From: Comamonas resistens
GTDB taxonomy: Bacteria; Pseudomonadota; Gammaproteobacteria; Burkholderiales; Burkholderiaceae_C
Direction of reading: 5' to 3'
DNA length: 64,000 nt
Assembly: GCF_030064165.1 (NCBI RefSeq)
Contig: NZ_CP125947.1
Span: 3,658,001-3,722,000 of the forward strand
In this document: positions 35,178 to 43,834 of the stretch, in pieces
Layout: every line of letters starts with the position of its first letter
Numbering within the stretch: the first letter of the stretch is position 1
Program-made: the position numbers and the translations under genes
The notes under the pieces: model-generated
Databases searched by the model: none
Told to the model about the DNA's origin: nothing
What the model saw: the letters and a program-made list of their open reading frames with translations, nothing else

Positions 35178-36470
35178 GTGTCCTCCTCCCCCCAGATTTT
35201 TGACGCCATCATCATCGGCGCCGGTGCTGCCGGCCTGTTCTGCGCCGCCCAGGCCGGGCAGGGCGGCCTCAAGGTTTTGCTGATCGACCATGCCGAAAAA
35301 GTCGCCGAGAAAATCCGCATCTCCGGCGGCGGGCGCTGCAACTTCACCAACCGCGATCTCGATGTGCGCGCACCGCACAAGCATTTCGTAGGCCAGAACC
35401 CGCAATTCTGCCGCTCTGCCCTCTCGCGCTTCACGCCCGCCGATTTCATCGCGCTGATGGACAAGCACGGCATTGCCCACCACGAAAAACACAAGGGCCA
35501 GCTGTTTGCCGACCACTCGGCCGAGGACATCATTGCCATGCTGCTGGCCGAATGCGCGGCTGGAGGCGTGCAGCGCTGGCAGCCCTGCAGCGTCAAGAAA
35601 ATAACGTTTTTGGCCTCAGCCCCAGACCCAGAGAGCGCAGACAGCTATCAAATCGAGACGGACCGTGGTCTGGTGCAAGCGCCCAATCTGGTCATCGCCA
35701 CCGGCGGCCTGAGCATCCCCAAGATCGGGGCGACCGACTTTGGCTACCGCCTCGCCCAGCAGTTCAATCTGCCGCTGGTGGAGCGCACGCCCGGCCTGGT
35801 ACCCATGACGTTTGACGGCGAAGGCTGGCAACCTTATGCGGGCTTGGCAGGTCTGGCGCTGCCCGTGGAAATCAGCACCGGCAGCAAAAAGGAACGCATG
35901 AGCTTCCACGAGGATTTGCTGTTCACCCACCGCGGCCTGTCCGGCCCGGCCGTGCTGCAGATATCGAGCTACTGGAAGCCCGGCACGCCGCTGCAGATCA
36001 ATCTGCTGCCTGGCGTGGACCTGACCGAGCTGCTGGCCCAGGCCAAGCTCCACTCACGCAAGCTGGTGGCCAACGAGCTGGCAACTCACCTGCCCGCACG
36101 CCTGGCCGATGCCTGGGTCGGCCGCATGCCCGAGCTGCAGCGCCCCATCAACGAGGTCAGCGACAAGGCGCTGGCCAGGCTGGCCGAGCAGCTCAGCCGC
36201 TGGGAAATCACGCCCACAGGTACCGAAGGCTACAAAAAAGCCGAAGTCACGCTGGGCGGCGTGGACACCAAGGTGCTGTCCCAGCAGACCATGGAGTGCA
36301 AGACCCGGCCGGGCCTGTACTTCATCGGCGAAGTGGTGGACATCACCGGCTGGCTGGGTGGCTACAACTTTCAATGGGCCTGGGCCAGCGCGGCGGCCTG
36401 CGCCCAGGCCTTGTCTCAGACCATGCCCCAGGCGCATTCAGTTCAGACGGCGAACTCGGTGCCCTCGTAA
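35178..36470 (+). CDS. HI0933/YhiN-family NAD(P)/FAD-dependent oxidoreductase
   Basis: A 430-residue flavoprotein. The N-terminal dinucleotide site IIGAGAAGLFCAAQAGQGG is followed by KIRISGGGRCNFTN, the family hallmark, and C-terminal GEVVDITGWLGGYNFQWAWASA. Substrate is unknown for most members. The start is a GTG at 35178. The 3' end overlaps the convergent BMP-type gene by 28 bp, an uncommon tail-to-tail overlap. Confidence 0.92.
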   Translation: MSSSPQIFDAIIIGAGAAGLFCAAQAGQGGLKVLLIDHAEKVAEKIRISGGGRCNFTNRDLDVRAPHKHFVGQNPQFCRSALSRFTPADFIALMDKHGIAHHEKHKGQLFADHSAEDIIAMLLAECAAGGVQRWQPCSVKKITFLASAPDPESADSYQIETDRGLVQAPNLVIATGGLSIPKIGATDFGYRLAQQFNLPLVERTPGLVPMTFDGEGWQPYAGLAGLALPVEISTGSKKERMSFHEDLLFTHRGLSGPAVLQISSYWKPGTPLQINLLPGVDLTELLAQAKLHSRKLVANELATHLPARLADAWVGRMPELQRPINEVSDKALARLAEQLSRWEITPTGTEGYKKAEVTLGGVDTKVLSQQTMECKTRPGLYFIGEVVDITGWLGGYNFQWAWASAAACAQALSQTMPQAHSVQTANSVPS

Positions 36471-37483
36471 ATCTCGGGTACCTTGAGCTGACCCGAGGCA
36501 ATCGCTTTGGATGCCTGCTCGACCCGGCTGCGTACCTGGGCAGATACGCCCTGCCCCATGATCAGGCGCACGGCTGCCGGGTCCTGCAGACCGATCTTGA
36601 CGATGCCGGGCCTTGGCGCCCCCTGCTCCTTCATATCCTTGACGGCCAGATAGGCGCCAATGCCCACATCGGCCCAGGCCGAGGCAACAAACACCTCGGG
36701 GTCGATGGCGGTCCAGTCGATCACATTGCCGATCTGGCGCACTTTCTTCTCGCGGCAGGCTCGGGTCACGCCATCGCGGCCGGAATTGAGCATGGTGAAG
36801 ATCACATCGGCACCCGCTGCGATCTGCGCCTGTGCCACACGATAGGACAGCGCGTTGTCGTCCTGATCGCCCGAGAAGTTGGTCAGCAGCTTGACCTTGG
36901 GATTGGTATCGCGCACGCCGGCCGCATAGGCCGCGCGCCCCTTGAGGCCTGGCGGCACGCGAATGCCCGACATATGGCCCACCACACCGGTCCTGGTCGT
37001 CAGTGCGGCCAGCACACCGGCCAGATAGGCGGACTCCTCCTGCAGCACGTCATAGCTGCTGAGATTGCTGCCCTGCACCAGCCCCTGCGTCACGACAAAG
37101 CGCGTCTTGGGGAAGCGCGCTGCCACCTCGGCTGCCGCCTGATTGTTCTGCCCGCCATGGGCCACCACCAGTTGCGCACCCTGCTCGGCCAGCTGTGTCA
37201 GAGCAGGAACCAGCAATTCCTTCTTCGGTGCCATACCGTCAAGAAAACTGATTTGCACACCCAGCTCCTGACGCGCCTTCTCCAGGCCGCGCCAGCCCGC
37301 TTCCATGAACCCCTTGTCGCTGCGGGAGCCGGCAAACACGCCGCCCACCTTCAGACTCTGACCACTACCCAGCACGGACGATCCAGCGCAGCCGCTCAGG
37401 GCCAGCAGACCGCCTGCTCCAGCCGCACCGGCCAGCCATTGACGACGAGAAATCAGATTGCGCGCAGCACGCTCCAGCACCAT
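36443..37483 (-). CDS. BMP-family basic membrane lipoprotein (ABC solute-binding type)
   Basis: A 346-residue protein. It has a Tat-like signal with SRRQWLAGAAGAGG followed by the lipobox LSGC, so it is a predicted Tat-exported lipoprotein. The mature part has KVGGVFAGSRSDKGFMEAGWRG and DWTAIDPEVFVASAWADVG of the BMP/PnrA (purine nucleoside-binding) family. No nucleoside permease is near. The ATG at 37483 has AAGGAG seven bases upstream; the frame extends further without a site. GTG/ATG alternatives are unlikely. Confidence 0.9.
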   Translation of the reverse strand: MVLERAARNLISRRQWLAGAAGAGGLLALSGCAGSSVLGSGQSLKVGGVFAGSRSDKGFMEAGWRGLEKARQELGVQISFLDGMAPKKELLVPALTQLAEQGAQLVVAHGGQNNQAAAEVAARFPKTRFVVTQGLVQGSNLSSYDVLQEESAYLAGVLAALTTRTGVVGHMSGIRVPPGLKGRAAYAAGVRDTNPKVKLLTNFSGDQDDNALSYRVAQAQIAAGADVIFTMLNSGRDGVTRACREKKVRQIGNVIDWTAIDPEVFVASAWADVGIGAYLAVKDMKEQGAPRPGIVKIGLQDPAAVRLIMGQGVSAQVRSRVEQASKAIASGQLKVPEIYEGTEFAV

Positions 37484-37702
37484 AAAAAGCTCCTTGAACC
37501 TCGCAAGACAATAAGAAAAAATGTTTTCGCAAATATATTCAACGAAAATATTTCTCCGCACACTGTATGCAAGAGAGCGCTGAAATTTCACTCAGGCAAA
37601 CCCCATCAGGGTCTGTACGGTCAATATCCAAGCCAAAGCACACTACGGTTGTGATAGCAAACCAGATCGAACAATGCCGCCCCGAAGCACGCCACTTCGG
37701 CC

Positions 37703-37728
37703 CTTTGGCATCCAACTTTGGCATCCAA
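37703..37728. repeat. 13-bp tandem repeat
   Basis: CTTTGGCATCCAA occurs twice head-to-tail without mismatch, about 200 bp before rpsU. Probably a small slippage duplication; a regulatory role is possible but unsupported. Confidence 0.7.
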
Positions 37729-37774
37729 TCAAGGGCTTTTCCGCACCTCTTTCAGGTGGCACGGCTTCGCAGTA

Positions 37775-37804
37775 TTCGACGAGGCCGCCGCCATCGTTTA
37801 TAAT
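37775..37804 (+). promoter_or_regulatory. Sigma-70-like promoter of rpsU
   Basis: A perfect TATAAT is at 37799-37804, with a TTCGAC box 18 bases upstream (37775-37780). The predicted transcript has a leader of about 120 nt before the rpsU ATG. No strong Shine-Dalgarno is seen (GGAAATTGA only), so S21 translation may depend on leader structure. Confidence 0.55.
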
Positions 37805-37933
37805 GCTCGACTTTGCTGGCATTACCCCGTCGGCCATACTAGTTACTAGAGACGGGGAACAACCGCTGTTCATGGCTCTCAGGCCCGATCTTCCCGAGAA
37901 CCCGCTGTCAGCACAGATATATCTGGAAATTGA

Positions 37934-38146
37934 ATGACTACTATCCGCGTCAAAGAAAACGAGCCCTATGAAGTTGCCCTGCGTCGCTTCAAGCGCACCA
38001 TCGAAAAGCTGGGTCTGCTGACCGATCTGCGTGCTCGCGAGTTCTACGAAAAGCCCACAGCCGAGCGCAAGCGCAAGAAGGCTGCTGCCGTGAAGCGTCA
38101 CTACAAGCGCGTTCGCAGCATGCAACTGCCTAAGAAGCTGTACTAA
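37934..38146 (+). CDS. rpsU: 30S ribosomal protein S21
   Basis: A 70-residue basic protein beginning [20 protein letters not shown] and ending with the Arg/Lys-rich [17 protein letters not shown]. It is the S21 protein that helps mRNA engagement on the 30S subunit. Length and sequence match the family fully. It is followed by a strong terminator and then the YqeY-like gene, a common neighbour of rpsU. Confidence 0.98.
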   Translation: MTTIRVKENEPYEVALRRFKRTIEKLGLLTDLRAREFYEKPTAERKRKKAAAVKRHYKRVRSMQLPKKLY

Positions 38147-38182
38147 TCGTTGGATTAGGAATAGCCGGCCTTAAAAAGCCGC

Positions 38183-38217
38183 AAACCCGCGCTCGGGACG
38201 CCAGGCGCGGGTTTTTT
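38183..38217 (+). terminator. Rho-independent terminator/attenuator after rpsU
   Basis: AAACCCGCGC, a 12-base loop, GCGCGGGTTT, then a T-run. It lies between rpsU and the YqeY-like gene, so it may set a higher level of S21 than of the downstream product. Confidence 0.85.
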
Positions 38218-38270
38218 GTTTTCTGGCCACTGCGCCATCGCGCAGTGACCTTTCACTGAAGGAGAAAGCC

Positions 38271-38717
38271 ATGAGCTTGAAAGCCCAGATTACCGAAGAT
38301 ATGAAGACCGCCATGCGTGCCAAGGACAGCGCACGCCTGGGCACCATCCGCCTGCTGCAAGCCGCGATGAAGCAAAAGGAAGTGGACGAGCGCATCGAAC
38401 TCGATGACGCCGCCATCATCGCCATCGTCGACAAGCTGATCAAGCAGCGCAAGGACTCCATCGCCGCCTTCGAAGCCGCCAACCGCGCCGATCTGGCCGA
38501 TGTGGAAAAGGCCGAGATGGAAGTGCTCAAGGTCTATCTGCCCGAGCGCATGGGCGAAGCCGAGATCACCGCGGCCGTGCAGGCCATCGTGGCCGAGCTG
38601 GGCGCCTCCGGCCCCGGCGACATGGGCAAGGTGATGGGTGCCGTCAAGGCCCAGCTGGCAGGCAAGGCCGATATGGGCCTGGTGTCGGCTGCCGTGAAGG
38701 CTTCTTTGACCCAATGA
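38271..38717 (+). CDS. GatB/YqeY-domain protein
   Basis: A 148-residue protein of the YqeY family: an N-terminal helical part (LKAQITEDMKTAMRAKDSARLGTIRLLQAAMK) and a C-terminal helical GatB-tail-like domain with GDMGKVMGAVKAQLAGKADMGLVSAAVK. It is thought to bind tRNA or act in protein quality control, without firm function. AAGGAG is eight bases upstream. It lies behind rpsU in the common order. Confidence 0.94.
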   Translation: MSLKAQITEDMKTAMRAKDSARLGTIRLLQAAMKQKEVDERIELDDAAIIAIVDKLIKQRKDSIAAFEAANRADLADVEKAEMEVLKVYLPERMGEAEITAAVQAIVAELGASGPGDMGKVMGAVKAQLAGKADMGLVSAAVKASLTQ

Positions 38718-38763
38718 TGAGCCCGTCGCACAGACCGCCTGACGGCACTGTGCGACACCTCAA

Positions 38764-38853
38764 AAAAAGAAGCTGCCAGCGCATTCTCTTTCAGCATTTC
38801 AGGCACTAAATAGCCTGAAAGGTAGAGATATCAAGCGCTAGCAGCTTCTTTTT
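38764..38853. repeat. Large hairpin repeat (copy of a dispersed AGCAGCT/TTTCAATAG family)
   Basis: The arms AAAAAGAAGCTGCCAGCGC (38764-38782) and its near-perfect complement (38835-38853, 18 of 19 bases) enclose an inner hairpin, TTTCAGGC/GCCTGAAA (38797-38804 and 38813-38820). The right arm forms the 3' end of the LysR coding sequence. Related motifs are at 13781-13828, 40998-41035 and 57032-57066. Confidence 0.8.
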
Positions 38854-39766
38854 CAATAGTTTGCTTGAGGGCCCCGGGCTTGTTTTCCCGAAAAAAGGCC
38901 TGCAGAAACTCCACACAGACCCGCACCTTGGCCGAACGTTCCAGCCGCGTCGGATAGACGGCCCAGACATTGGCTTGCTGCGTCCACTCGGGCAGCAACT
39001 GCAGCAGCCGCCCCGCCTGCAGATCGGTCGCCACATCCCAGAGCGAGCGCAGCACGATGCCATGACCGTCTCTCGCCCACTGCACGGCCATCTCGCCATG
39101 ATTGGTGGACAGCGGTCCCGTCACCTTTACGCTGCGCTCCTGATTGCCCGAACGCAGCCTCCAGACACCGAATGGATGATCGCGCTCCTTGATGACCAGG
39201 CAGTCATGAGCCGCCAATTCATCCGGCGTACGCGGACTGCCGCGCCGCCGTACATAGGCAGGGGCCGCGCACAGTACGCGGTGGTTGTCGGCCAGATGCC
39301 TGGCAATCAGATGCGGCGCGATCTCGTCGCCCACACGTACATCGAGATCAAAGCCCTCGGCCGCCACATCGACGATGCGGTCGAACACCTCCAGCCGCAG
39401 CTGCAGCGCCGGAAATTGCGCAATCAGCTGCGATAGCGCTGGTGCCACCACATTGCGGCCAAAGCCAAAGCTGGTGGACACACGCAGCAGGCCGCGTGGC
39501 TGGCGGCGCGTCACATCGACCTCCTGCAGCAGATGCTCGACCTCGTCCAGAATGCGCTGCGCCCAGTGGTAGATACGTTCGCCCTGCTCCGTCACCGCGA
39601 CCCGCCGCGTGGTGCGGTGCAGCAGTTGCACGCCCAGCTCCTGCTCCAGCAGGCGAATGCGTTTGCTAACAAAGGCTGGCGAAGCATTGAGCGCCGCAGC
39701 GGCGGCACCGAAGCTGGCTTTGCGCACCACGGTGATGAAGACACTCAGGTCTTCGGGCGAAGGCAT
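38831..39766 (-). CDS. LysR-family regulator (DmlR-like), divergent from the tartrate/malate dehydrogenase gene
   Basis: A 311-residue LysR regulator. The winged helix-turn-helix is at the N-terminus (DLSVFITVVRKASFGAAAAALNASPAFVSKRIRLLEQELGVQLLHRTTR), followed by the substrate-binding domain. It is divergent from the D-malate/tartrate dehydrogenase gene with 130 bp between starts, the arrangement of dmlR-dmlA, so it probably activates that gene on tartrate or malate. The last residues (IEKEAASA) are encoded by the arm of the hairpin repeat, so the repeat seems to have invaded the gene end. The start at 39766 is chosen by homology of the N-terminus. Confidence 0.9.
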   Translation of the reverse strand: MPSPEDLSVFITVVRKASFGAAAAALNASPAFVSKRIRLLEQELGVQLLHRTTRRVAVTEQGERIYHWAQRILDEVEHLLQEVDVTRRQPRGLLRVSTSFGFGRNVVAPALSQLIAQFPALQLRLEVFDRIVDVAAEGFDLDVRVGDEIAPHLIARHLADNHRVLCAAPAYVRRRGSPRTPDELAAHDCLVIKERDHPFGVWRLRSGNQERSVKVTGPLSTNHGEMAVQWARDGHGIVLRSLWDVATDLQAGRLLQLLPEWTQQANVWAVYPTRLERSAKVRVCVEFLQAFFRENKPGALKQTIEKEAASA

Positions 39767-39812
39767 TTTCTGCACGATCTGTGAACAATCAGGCCACGAT
39801 CTGGCAATTGTA

Positions 39813-39831
39813 TGCAGCTCAAGGCACTGCA
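39813..39831. promoter_or_regulatory. Candidate LysR operator between the regulator and the dehydrogenase gene
   Basis: TGCAG-N9-CTGCA, an interrupted dyad in the 130-bp divergent region. Its size fits a LysR-type half-site pair. It is a weak call because the arms are only 5 bp. Confidence 0.3.
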
Positions 39832-39896
39832 AAATAGCCGCATCGCGGGCTGACAAGCAGTCCATCACCGCCCCCCCCTTTCTGCGAGAAACCGCC

Positions 39897-40985
39897 ATGC
39901 CCCTGCCCAAGAAAATTGCCGTCATTGCTGGTGACGGTATCGGTCGTGAAGTCATGCCCGAAGGTCTGCGCGCACTCGAAGCCGCAGCCCGCCGTTTCAG
40001 CCTGCCGCTGGAGTTCCATCACTTTGACTGGGCGCACTGTGACTATTACGCCCAGCACGGCCAGATGATGCCGGACGACTGGAAGCAGCAACTCTCGGGC
40101 ATGGACGCCATCTTCTTCGGCGCCGTGGGCTGGCCCGCCACCGTGCCCGACCATGTCTCGCTGTGGGGCTCGCTGCTCAAGTTCCGCCGCGAGTTCGATC
40201 AGTACATCAATCTGCGCCCCGTGCGCCTGTTCGAGGGCGTACCCTGCCCACTGGCCGGCCGCAAGCCCGGCGATATCGACTACTACGTGGTGCGCGAGAA
40301 CACCGAGGGCGAGTACACCTCGCTGGGCGGCATCATGTTTGAGGGCACGGACCGCGAGATCGTGATTCAGGAATCGGTCTACTCGCGCAAGGGCGCCGAG
40401 CGCCTGCTCAAGTTCGCCTTCGACCTGGCTCGCAGCCGCGACCGCAAGCATGTAACGCTGGCCACCAAGAGCAACGGCATCGCCATCAGCATGCCCTGGT
40501 GGGACAAGCAGGCCGATGCCATGCACCAGCACTACCCCGAGGTCGCGCTGGACAAGCAGCATATCGACATCCTGACCGCGCGCTTTGTGCTGCAGCCGGG
40601 CCGCTTCGACGTGGTGGCCGCCACCAATCTGTTCGGAGACATCCTCTCCGACCTGGGCCCCGCCACCACGGGCACCATAGGCCTGGCTCCCTCGGCCAAC
40701 CTCAACCCCGAACGCAGCTTCCCCAGCCTGTTCGAGCCCGTGCACGGCTCGGCTCCCGACATCTATGGCAAGAACATCGCCAACCCCATCGCCATGATCT
40801 GGTCGGGCGCGCTGATGCTGGACTTTCTGGGCCACAGCCAGGGCGAGTGGCGCGCCGCGCACGACGCCATGGTTGCCGCCATCGAAGAAGTCATCAAGAC
40901 CGGACCACGCACGCCCGACCTGGGCGGGTCGGCCAATACCACCGAGATGGGCGAGGCCGTGGCGGCGCTGATCGCCCAGGGTTGA
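39897..40985 (+). CDS. Tartrate dehydrogenase/decarboxylase or D-malate dehydrogenase
   Basis: A 362-residue beta-decarboxylating dehydrogenase of the isocitrate/isopropylmalate family. It starts with KIAVIAGDGIGREVMPEG, and has the metal-binding VAATNLFGDILSDLGP and NAD-pocket FEPVHGSAPDIYGKNIANP segments. The ENTEGEYTSLGG motif is present. TtuC and DmlA proteins oxidise tartrate and D-malate, the best fit given the divergent LysR regulator; sequence alone does not separate the two. The start at 39897 fits the family; a longer open frame upstream overlaps the regulator. Confidence 0.93.
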   Translation: MPLPKKIAVIAGDGIGREVMPEGLRALEAAARRFSLPLEFHHFDWAHCDYYAQHGQMMPDDWKQQLSGMDAIFFGAVGWPATVPDHVSLWGSLLKFRREFDQYINLRPVRLFEGVPCPLAGRKPGDIDYYVVRENTEGEYTSLGGIMFEGTDREIVIQESVYSRKGAERLLKFAFDLARSRDRKHVTLATKSNGIAISMPWWDKQADAMHQHYPEVALDKQHIDILTARFVLQPGRFDVVAATNLFGDILSDLGPATTGTIGLAPSANLNPERSFPSLFEPVHGSAPDIYGKNIANPIAMIWSGALMLDFLGHSQGEWRAAHDAMVAAIEEVIKTGPRTPDLGGSANTTEMGEAVAALIAQG

Positions 40986-40997
40986 CGCTTCCATCTT

Positions 40998-41035
40998 GAT
41001 AGCTTCCAGCGCTTGAGACTCAAGCGCTATCAGCC
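40998..41035. repeat. Dispersed hairpin repeat after the dehydrogenase gene
   Basis: AGCGCTTGAG-a-CTCAAGCGCT (41008-41028) is a perfect 10-bp stem, flanked by GATAGCTTCC and ATCAGCCATTTT. It belongs to the same family as the element near 38800 and may act as a terminator between convergent genes. Confidence 0.7.
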
Positions 41036-41076
41036 ATTTTCATGCGAAATAGTGCAGTGCAATAGCGCTGCCTTTC

Positions 41077-41700
41077 TCATCGGCTTGTCGCCATACGCAG
41101 GCCAAGGCCGACCAGAGCGGCGCCCATCAGCGCGTCGATGGGACGGCGCATGCGCCTGTAGACGGATCGCACGCCGCCTACCGAGAAAAACACCGCCAGC
41201 AAGCCCATCCACAGAGCGGTGATGCCGCCCACCAGGCCCACCACGGCCAGATAGACCCAGGCGGGCGCACCAACGGGTAACAAGGTCACGAACAAGGTGG
41301 CAAAGAAAGTCGCGGTCTTGGGGTTGGTCAAGCCCACCAGCAAACCGCGCCGCCAGGCCTGGCCCGCACTGCCGCAGGACACCTGGGAAACCTCGGCATC
41401 GCCGGGCGCCTTCTTGAATGCGGCCATCAACATGCGCATCCCCAGATAACTTAGATAGATGGCGCCCGCCATGCGGATGATTTCATAGAGCCAGAACATC
41501 TCCTTGATGAGCAGGCCGAAACCCAGAATGGCCACAACCGCCCACAGCGTCACGGCACAGGCGATGCCCAGGCCCACGAATACGCCCGCTCGCCGCTCAT
41601 GGAGCGCATGCGAGGTGACTGCCACAAAGTCGGGGCCGGGACTGGCGCAGGCCAGAAGAAGAATGCCGGCAAGCGTTGCCAGCTGAGGCTGGTAGTCCAC
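41077..41700 (-). CDS. LysE/RhtB-family amino acid exporter
   Basis: A 207-residue inner-membrane protein with six predicted segments. The family pattern is visible: LLACASPGPDFVAVTSHAL at the first loop, GLGIACAVTLWAVVAILGFGLL, and GLLVGLTNPKTATFFATLF in the middle. It exports amino acids or related compounds. It is convergent with the dehydrogenase gene and stands alone. Confidence 0.92.
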   Translation of the reverse strand: MDYQPQLATLAGILLLACASPGPDFVAVTSHALHERRAGVFVGLGIACAVTLWAVVAILGFGLLIKEMFWLYEIIRMAGAIYLSYLGMRMLMAAFKKAPGDAEVSQVSCGSAGQAWRRGLLVGLTNPKTATFFATLFVTLLPVGAPAWVYLAVVGLVGGITALWMGLLAVFFSVGGVRSVYRRMRRPIDALMGAALVGLGLRMATSR

Positions 41701-41831
41701 GAAATCTCCGCAAAGCTGCTACAGACCATCGCCTAGCCGCAAGAACCGGGACATATGCAATCTGCTGCCCCTTGCATGCACAGCACATACAAGGGCCGGC
41801 GATCCCCAGGTCGGCCTTGCCCGGTACGAGC

Positions 41832-42431
41832 TCAGCCTTTTAGCTTCGTGGCGATCTGCGCAACATATTTGCCTTGATAGCGCGCGCCTGCAAGCTCCAC
41901 CGCGCTGGGCTTGCGCGAGCCGTCACCCGCAGCGATGGTCGAAGCGCCATAGGGTGAATTGCCCATCACCTCATCCACCCCCATCTGCCCCTGGAAGGCA
42001 TAGGGTAGGCCGACCACCACAAAGCCCAGATGCAGGAGTACCGGGTGGAAGGTGAGGATGGTGGACTCCTGGCCGCCATGCTGGGTGGCGCTGGATGCGA
42101 ACACGGAGCCGACCTTGCCCACCAGCGCACCGCTGGCCCATAGGGCACCCGTCTGATCGATGAAGTTCTTCATCTGCGACGACATATTCCCGTAGCGCGT
42201 GCCGGTGCCGAAGATGATGGCATCGTATTCGGGCAGTTCCTGCACCGTCGCGATCGGCGCGGGCTGATCCAGCTTGTAGCCCGACTTCCTTGCAATTTCC
42301 TCCGGAACCAGCTCGGGAACCCGTTTGACGACAACATCCGCCCCGGCTTCACGAACACCTTCCGCCACGGCATACGCCATGGTTTCAATGTGCCCATACA
42401 CCGAGTGATAAAGAACCAGTACCTTGGCCAT
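41832..42431 (-). CDS. wrbA: NAD(P)H:quinone oxidoreductase, WrbA family
   Basis: A 199-residue flavodoxin-like protein, [25 protein letters not shown], with FMN loop [19 protein letters not shown] and [10 protein letters not shown]. WrbA reduces quinones by two electrons and guards against redox cycling. The start at 42431 has AGGAG upstream (AGGAGAAGTC). The frame extends far upstream into the neighbouring gene without support. It is the last gene of the leftward cluster that begins near 49127. Confidence 0.94.
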   Translation of the reverse strand: MAKVLVLYHSVYGHIETMAYAVAEGVREAGADVVVKRVPELVPEEIARKSGYKLDQPAPIATVQELPEYDAIIFGTGTRYGNMSSQMKNFIDQTGALWASGALVGKVGSVFASSATQHGGQESTILTFHPVLLHLGFVVVGLPYAFQGQMGVDEVMGNSPYGASTIAAGDGSRKPSAVELAGARYQGKYVAQIATKLKG

Positions 42432-42499
42432 GATGACTTCTCCTAGGGATTGACGCTCAAAACGCAGCGGCGTCACGCTGAAAAACGCATACCCAAAAT

Positions 42500-43204
42500 T
42501 CATCTCGTCGTGCGGTCGTTGCGCTCCCTCCAGCTGACAAGCGCCGTCCACGCGGCCACCACGGGCGGCAGCACAAAACACCACATACCCAGGGCCACAT
42601 AGGCCAGCGCCGCCAGCGCGCAGCCCGCGGCAAAGCTGGCAATGGCGGGCAGCATCTTGCGCAGCCGCCCCGTGGCCGCACCGCGTTCATCACCTTGCAG
42701 CCCCTTGAGCAGGTCGGCCAGATCGATCATGACCTGGGTGGTATTGCCCGTCATCAGGGTGGACGGCGGCAATTGCGGCAAGTGCATGCGCTGCATGCCG
42801 TTCTGCACGGCCATGGCACATACCATCAGCATGCCGGCCGCAAACGCGGGCAACCGGTCGCTGTCAGCGAACGGGCCAAAGCCCAGCATCAGCGCCGCCG
42901 CCAGCGCCAGCAGCAGTACCTGGGCCGCGATCAGGCTGCGCATGGGTGCCTGCTGCCGCGCTGCCAGTGCGTTGCTGGCCAAGCGTGTCAACACCACAGC
43001 CACGCAGAACACGGGCAGCGCCAGCAGCTTGGAGACAGCGCCCGCGCTGCCGTGGATCAGAGCCGCACCCAAGGTGACGAAGTTGCCTGTCACATGCGCG
43101 GCAAACAGGCCGTTGAGTGCCAGAAAGCCGGCCGTGTCCACATAACCGGCATTGAAGCCCAGAAGATGACTCAAGACAGCGGGAGTGGTACGGGTTTCGG
43201 GCAT
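42500..43204 (-). CDS. DUF1275 (YoaK-type) membrane protein, copy 2
   Basis: A 234-residue membrane protein of the DUF1275 family, with about six hydrophobic segments. The hallmarks are [31 protein letters not shown] near the N-terminus and [18 protein letters not shown] in the middle. Function is not established. A second family member lies about 630 bp upstream, separated by a TMEM175-like gene. Confidence 0.9.
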   Translation of the reverse strand: MPETRTTPAVLSHLLGFNAGYVDTAGFLALNGLFAAHVTGNFVTLGAALIHGSAGAVSKLLALPVFCVAVVLTRLASNALAARQQAPMRSLIAAQVLLLALAAALMLGFGPFADSDRLPAFAAGMLMVCAMAVQNGMQRMHLPQLPPSTLMTGNTTQVMIDLADLLKGLQGDERGAATGRLRKMLPAIASFAAGCALAALAYVALGMWCFVLPPVVAAWTALVSWRERNDRTTR

Positions 43205-43226
43205 GGAGGCTCCAGGAATAAGGCGC

Positions 43227-43820
43227 TCAGGGCTGCTTGCCGTCCTGCTGCGCCATGTATTTTTCGATGCGCGAATCGGGCAGAAACCACAGCGCAGCCA
43301 TGGCCGTGAAAATGGAAAATGCGGCCACGGTGCTGTAGAAGCTCACGACGATGGCCAGGGCATATACGGGCAGGGAAATCTTTCCCTTCAGGTCCTTGCC
43401 CAAAGTGCTGGCGAGCACCGAGTGCCCGCCCTCCGAGGCGATGATGACGCGCTCCAATATCCAGTAGGAGAGCGCGCACATGAACAGCACCCCGGCGTAA
43501 AGCGCAGTGGGCAGCGCCAACAGTCCCGACTTGCCGGCCCAGGTGGTGGTGATGGGAATCATGGTCAGCCAGAACAGCAGGTTCAGATTGGCCCACATGA
43601 TGCGGCCGTTGATGCCCCGCACCATCTGGAACAGATGGTGATGGTTGTTCCAGTAGATGCCGACATAGATGAAGCTCAGCACATAGCCGAAGAAGTTGTG
43701 CGCCTCCTTCCACAGCCCGCTCCAGGTGAACTCGGCCGGCAGCTGGATCTGGTAGAGCATCAGCGTCAGGCTCACCGAAATGACGCCATCGCTGAAGGAT
43801 TCGAGCCGGCTCTTGTTCAT
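43227..43820 (-). CDS. TMEM175/DUF1211-family potassium-channel-like protein
   Basis: A 197-residue protein. Starts MNKSRLESFSDGVISVSLTLM, the RxxxFSDG hallmark of bacterial TMEM175 channels, followed by membrane segments and the conserved NNHHHLF region. Bacterial members are K+ channels with one six-helix repeat. ATG 43820 is favoured because GCAGG sits about eight bases upstream; ATG 43826 is two codons earlier. A longer frame upstream is a shadow of the adjacent DUF1275 gene. It is 14 bp from that gene and co-directional. Confidence 0.9.
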   Translation of the reverse strand: MNKSRLESFSDGVISVSLTLMLYQIQLPAEFTWSGLWKEAHNFFGYVLSFIYVGIYWNNHHHLFQMVRGINGRIMWANLNLLFWLTMIPITTTWAGKSGLLALPTALYAGVLFMCALSYWILERVIIASEGGHSVLASTLGKDLKGKISLPVYALAIVVSFYSTVAAFSIFTAMAALWFLPDSRIEKYMAQQDGKQP

Positions 43821-43834
43821 GGCCATGGCCTGCG

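Larger units (their letters stand above)
37484..37933. other. Intergenic region between the BMP-type gene and rpsU
   Basis: 450 bp. It contains a short AT-rich patch by the BMP-type start, a 13-bp perfect tandem repeat (37703-37728) and the rpsU promoter with a long leader. A frame at 37674-37937 overlaps the rpsU start and has no family resemblance, so I do not call a gene. Confidence 0.5.

Noticed and set aside
37674..37937. Frame ending in the rpsU start
   Set aside because: Spans the promoter and leader of rpsU and has no family resemblance.
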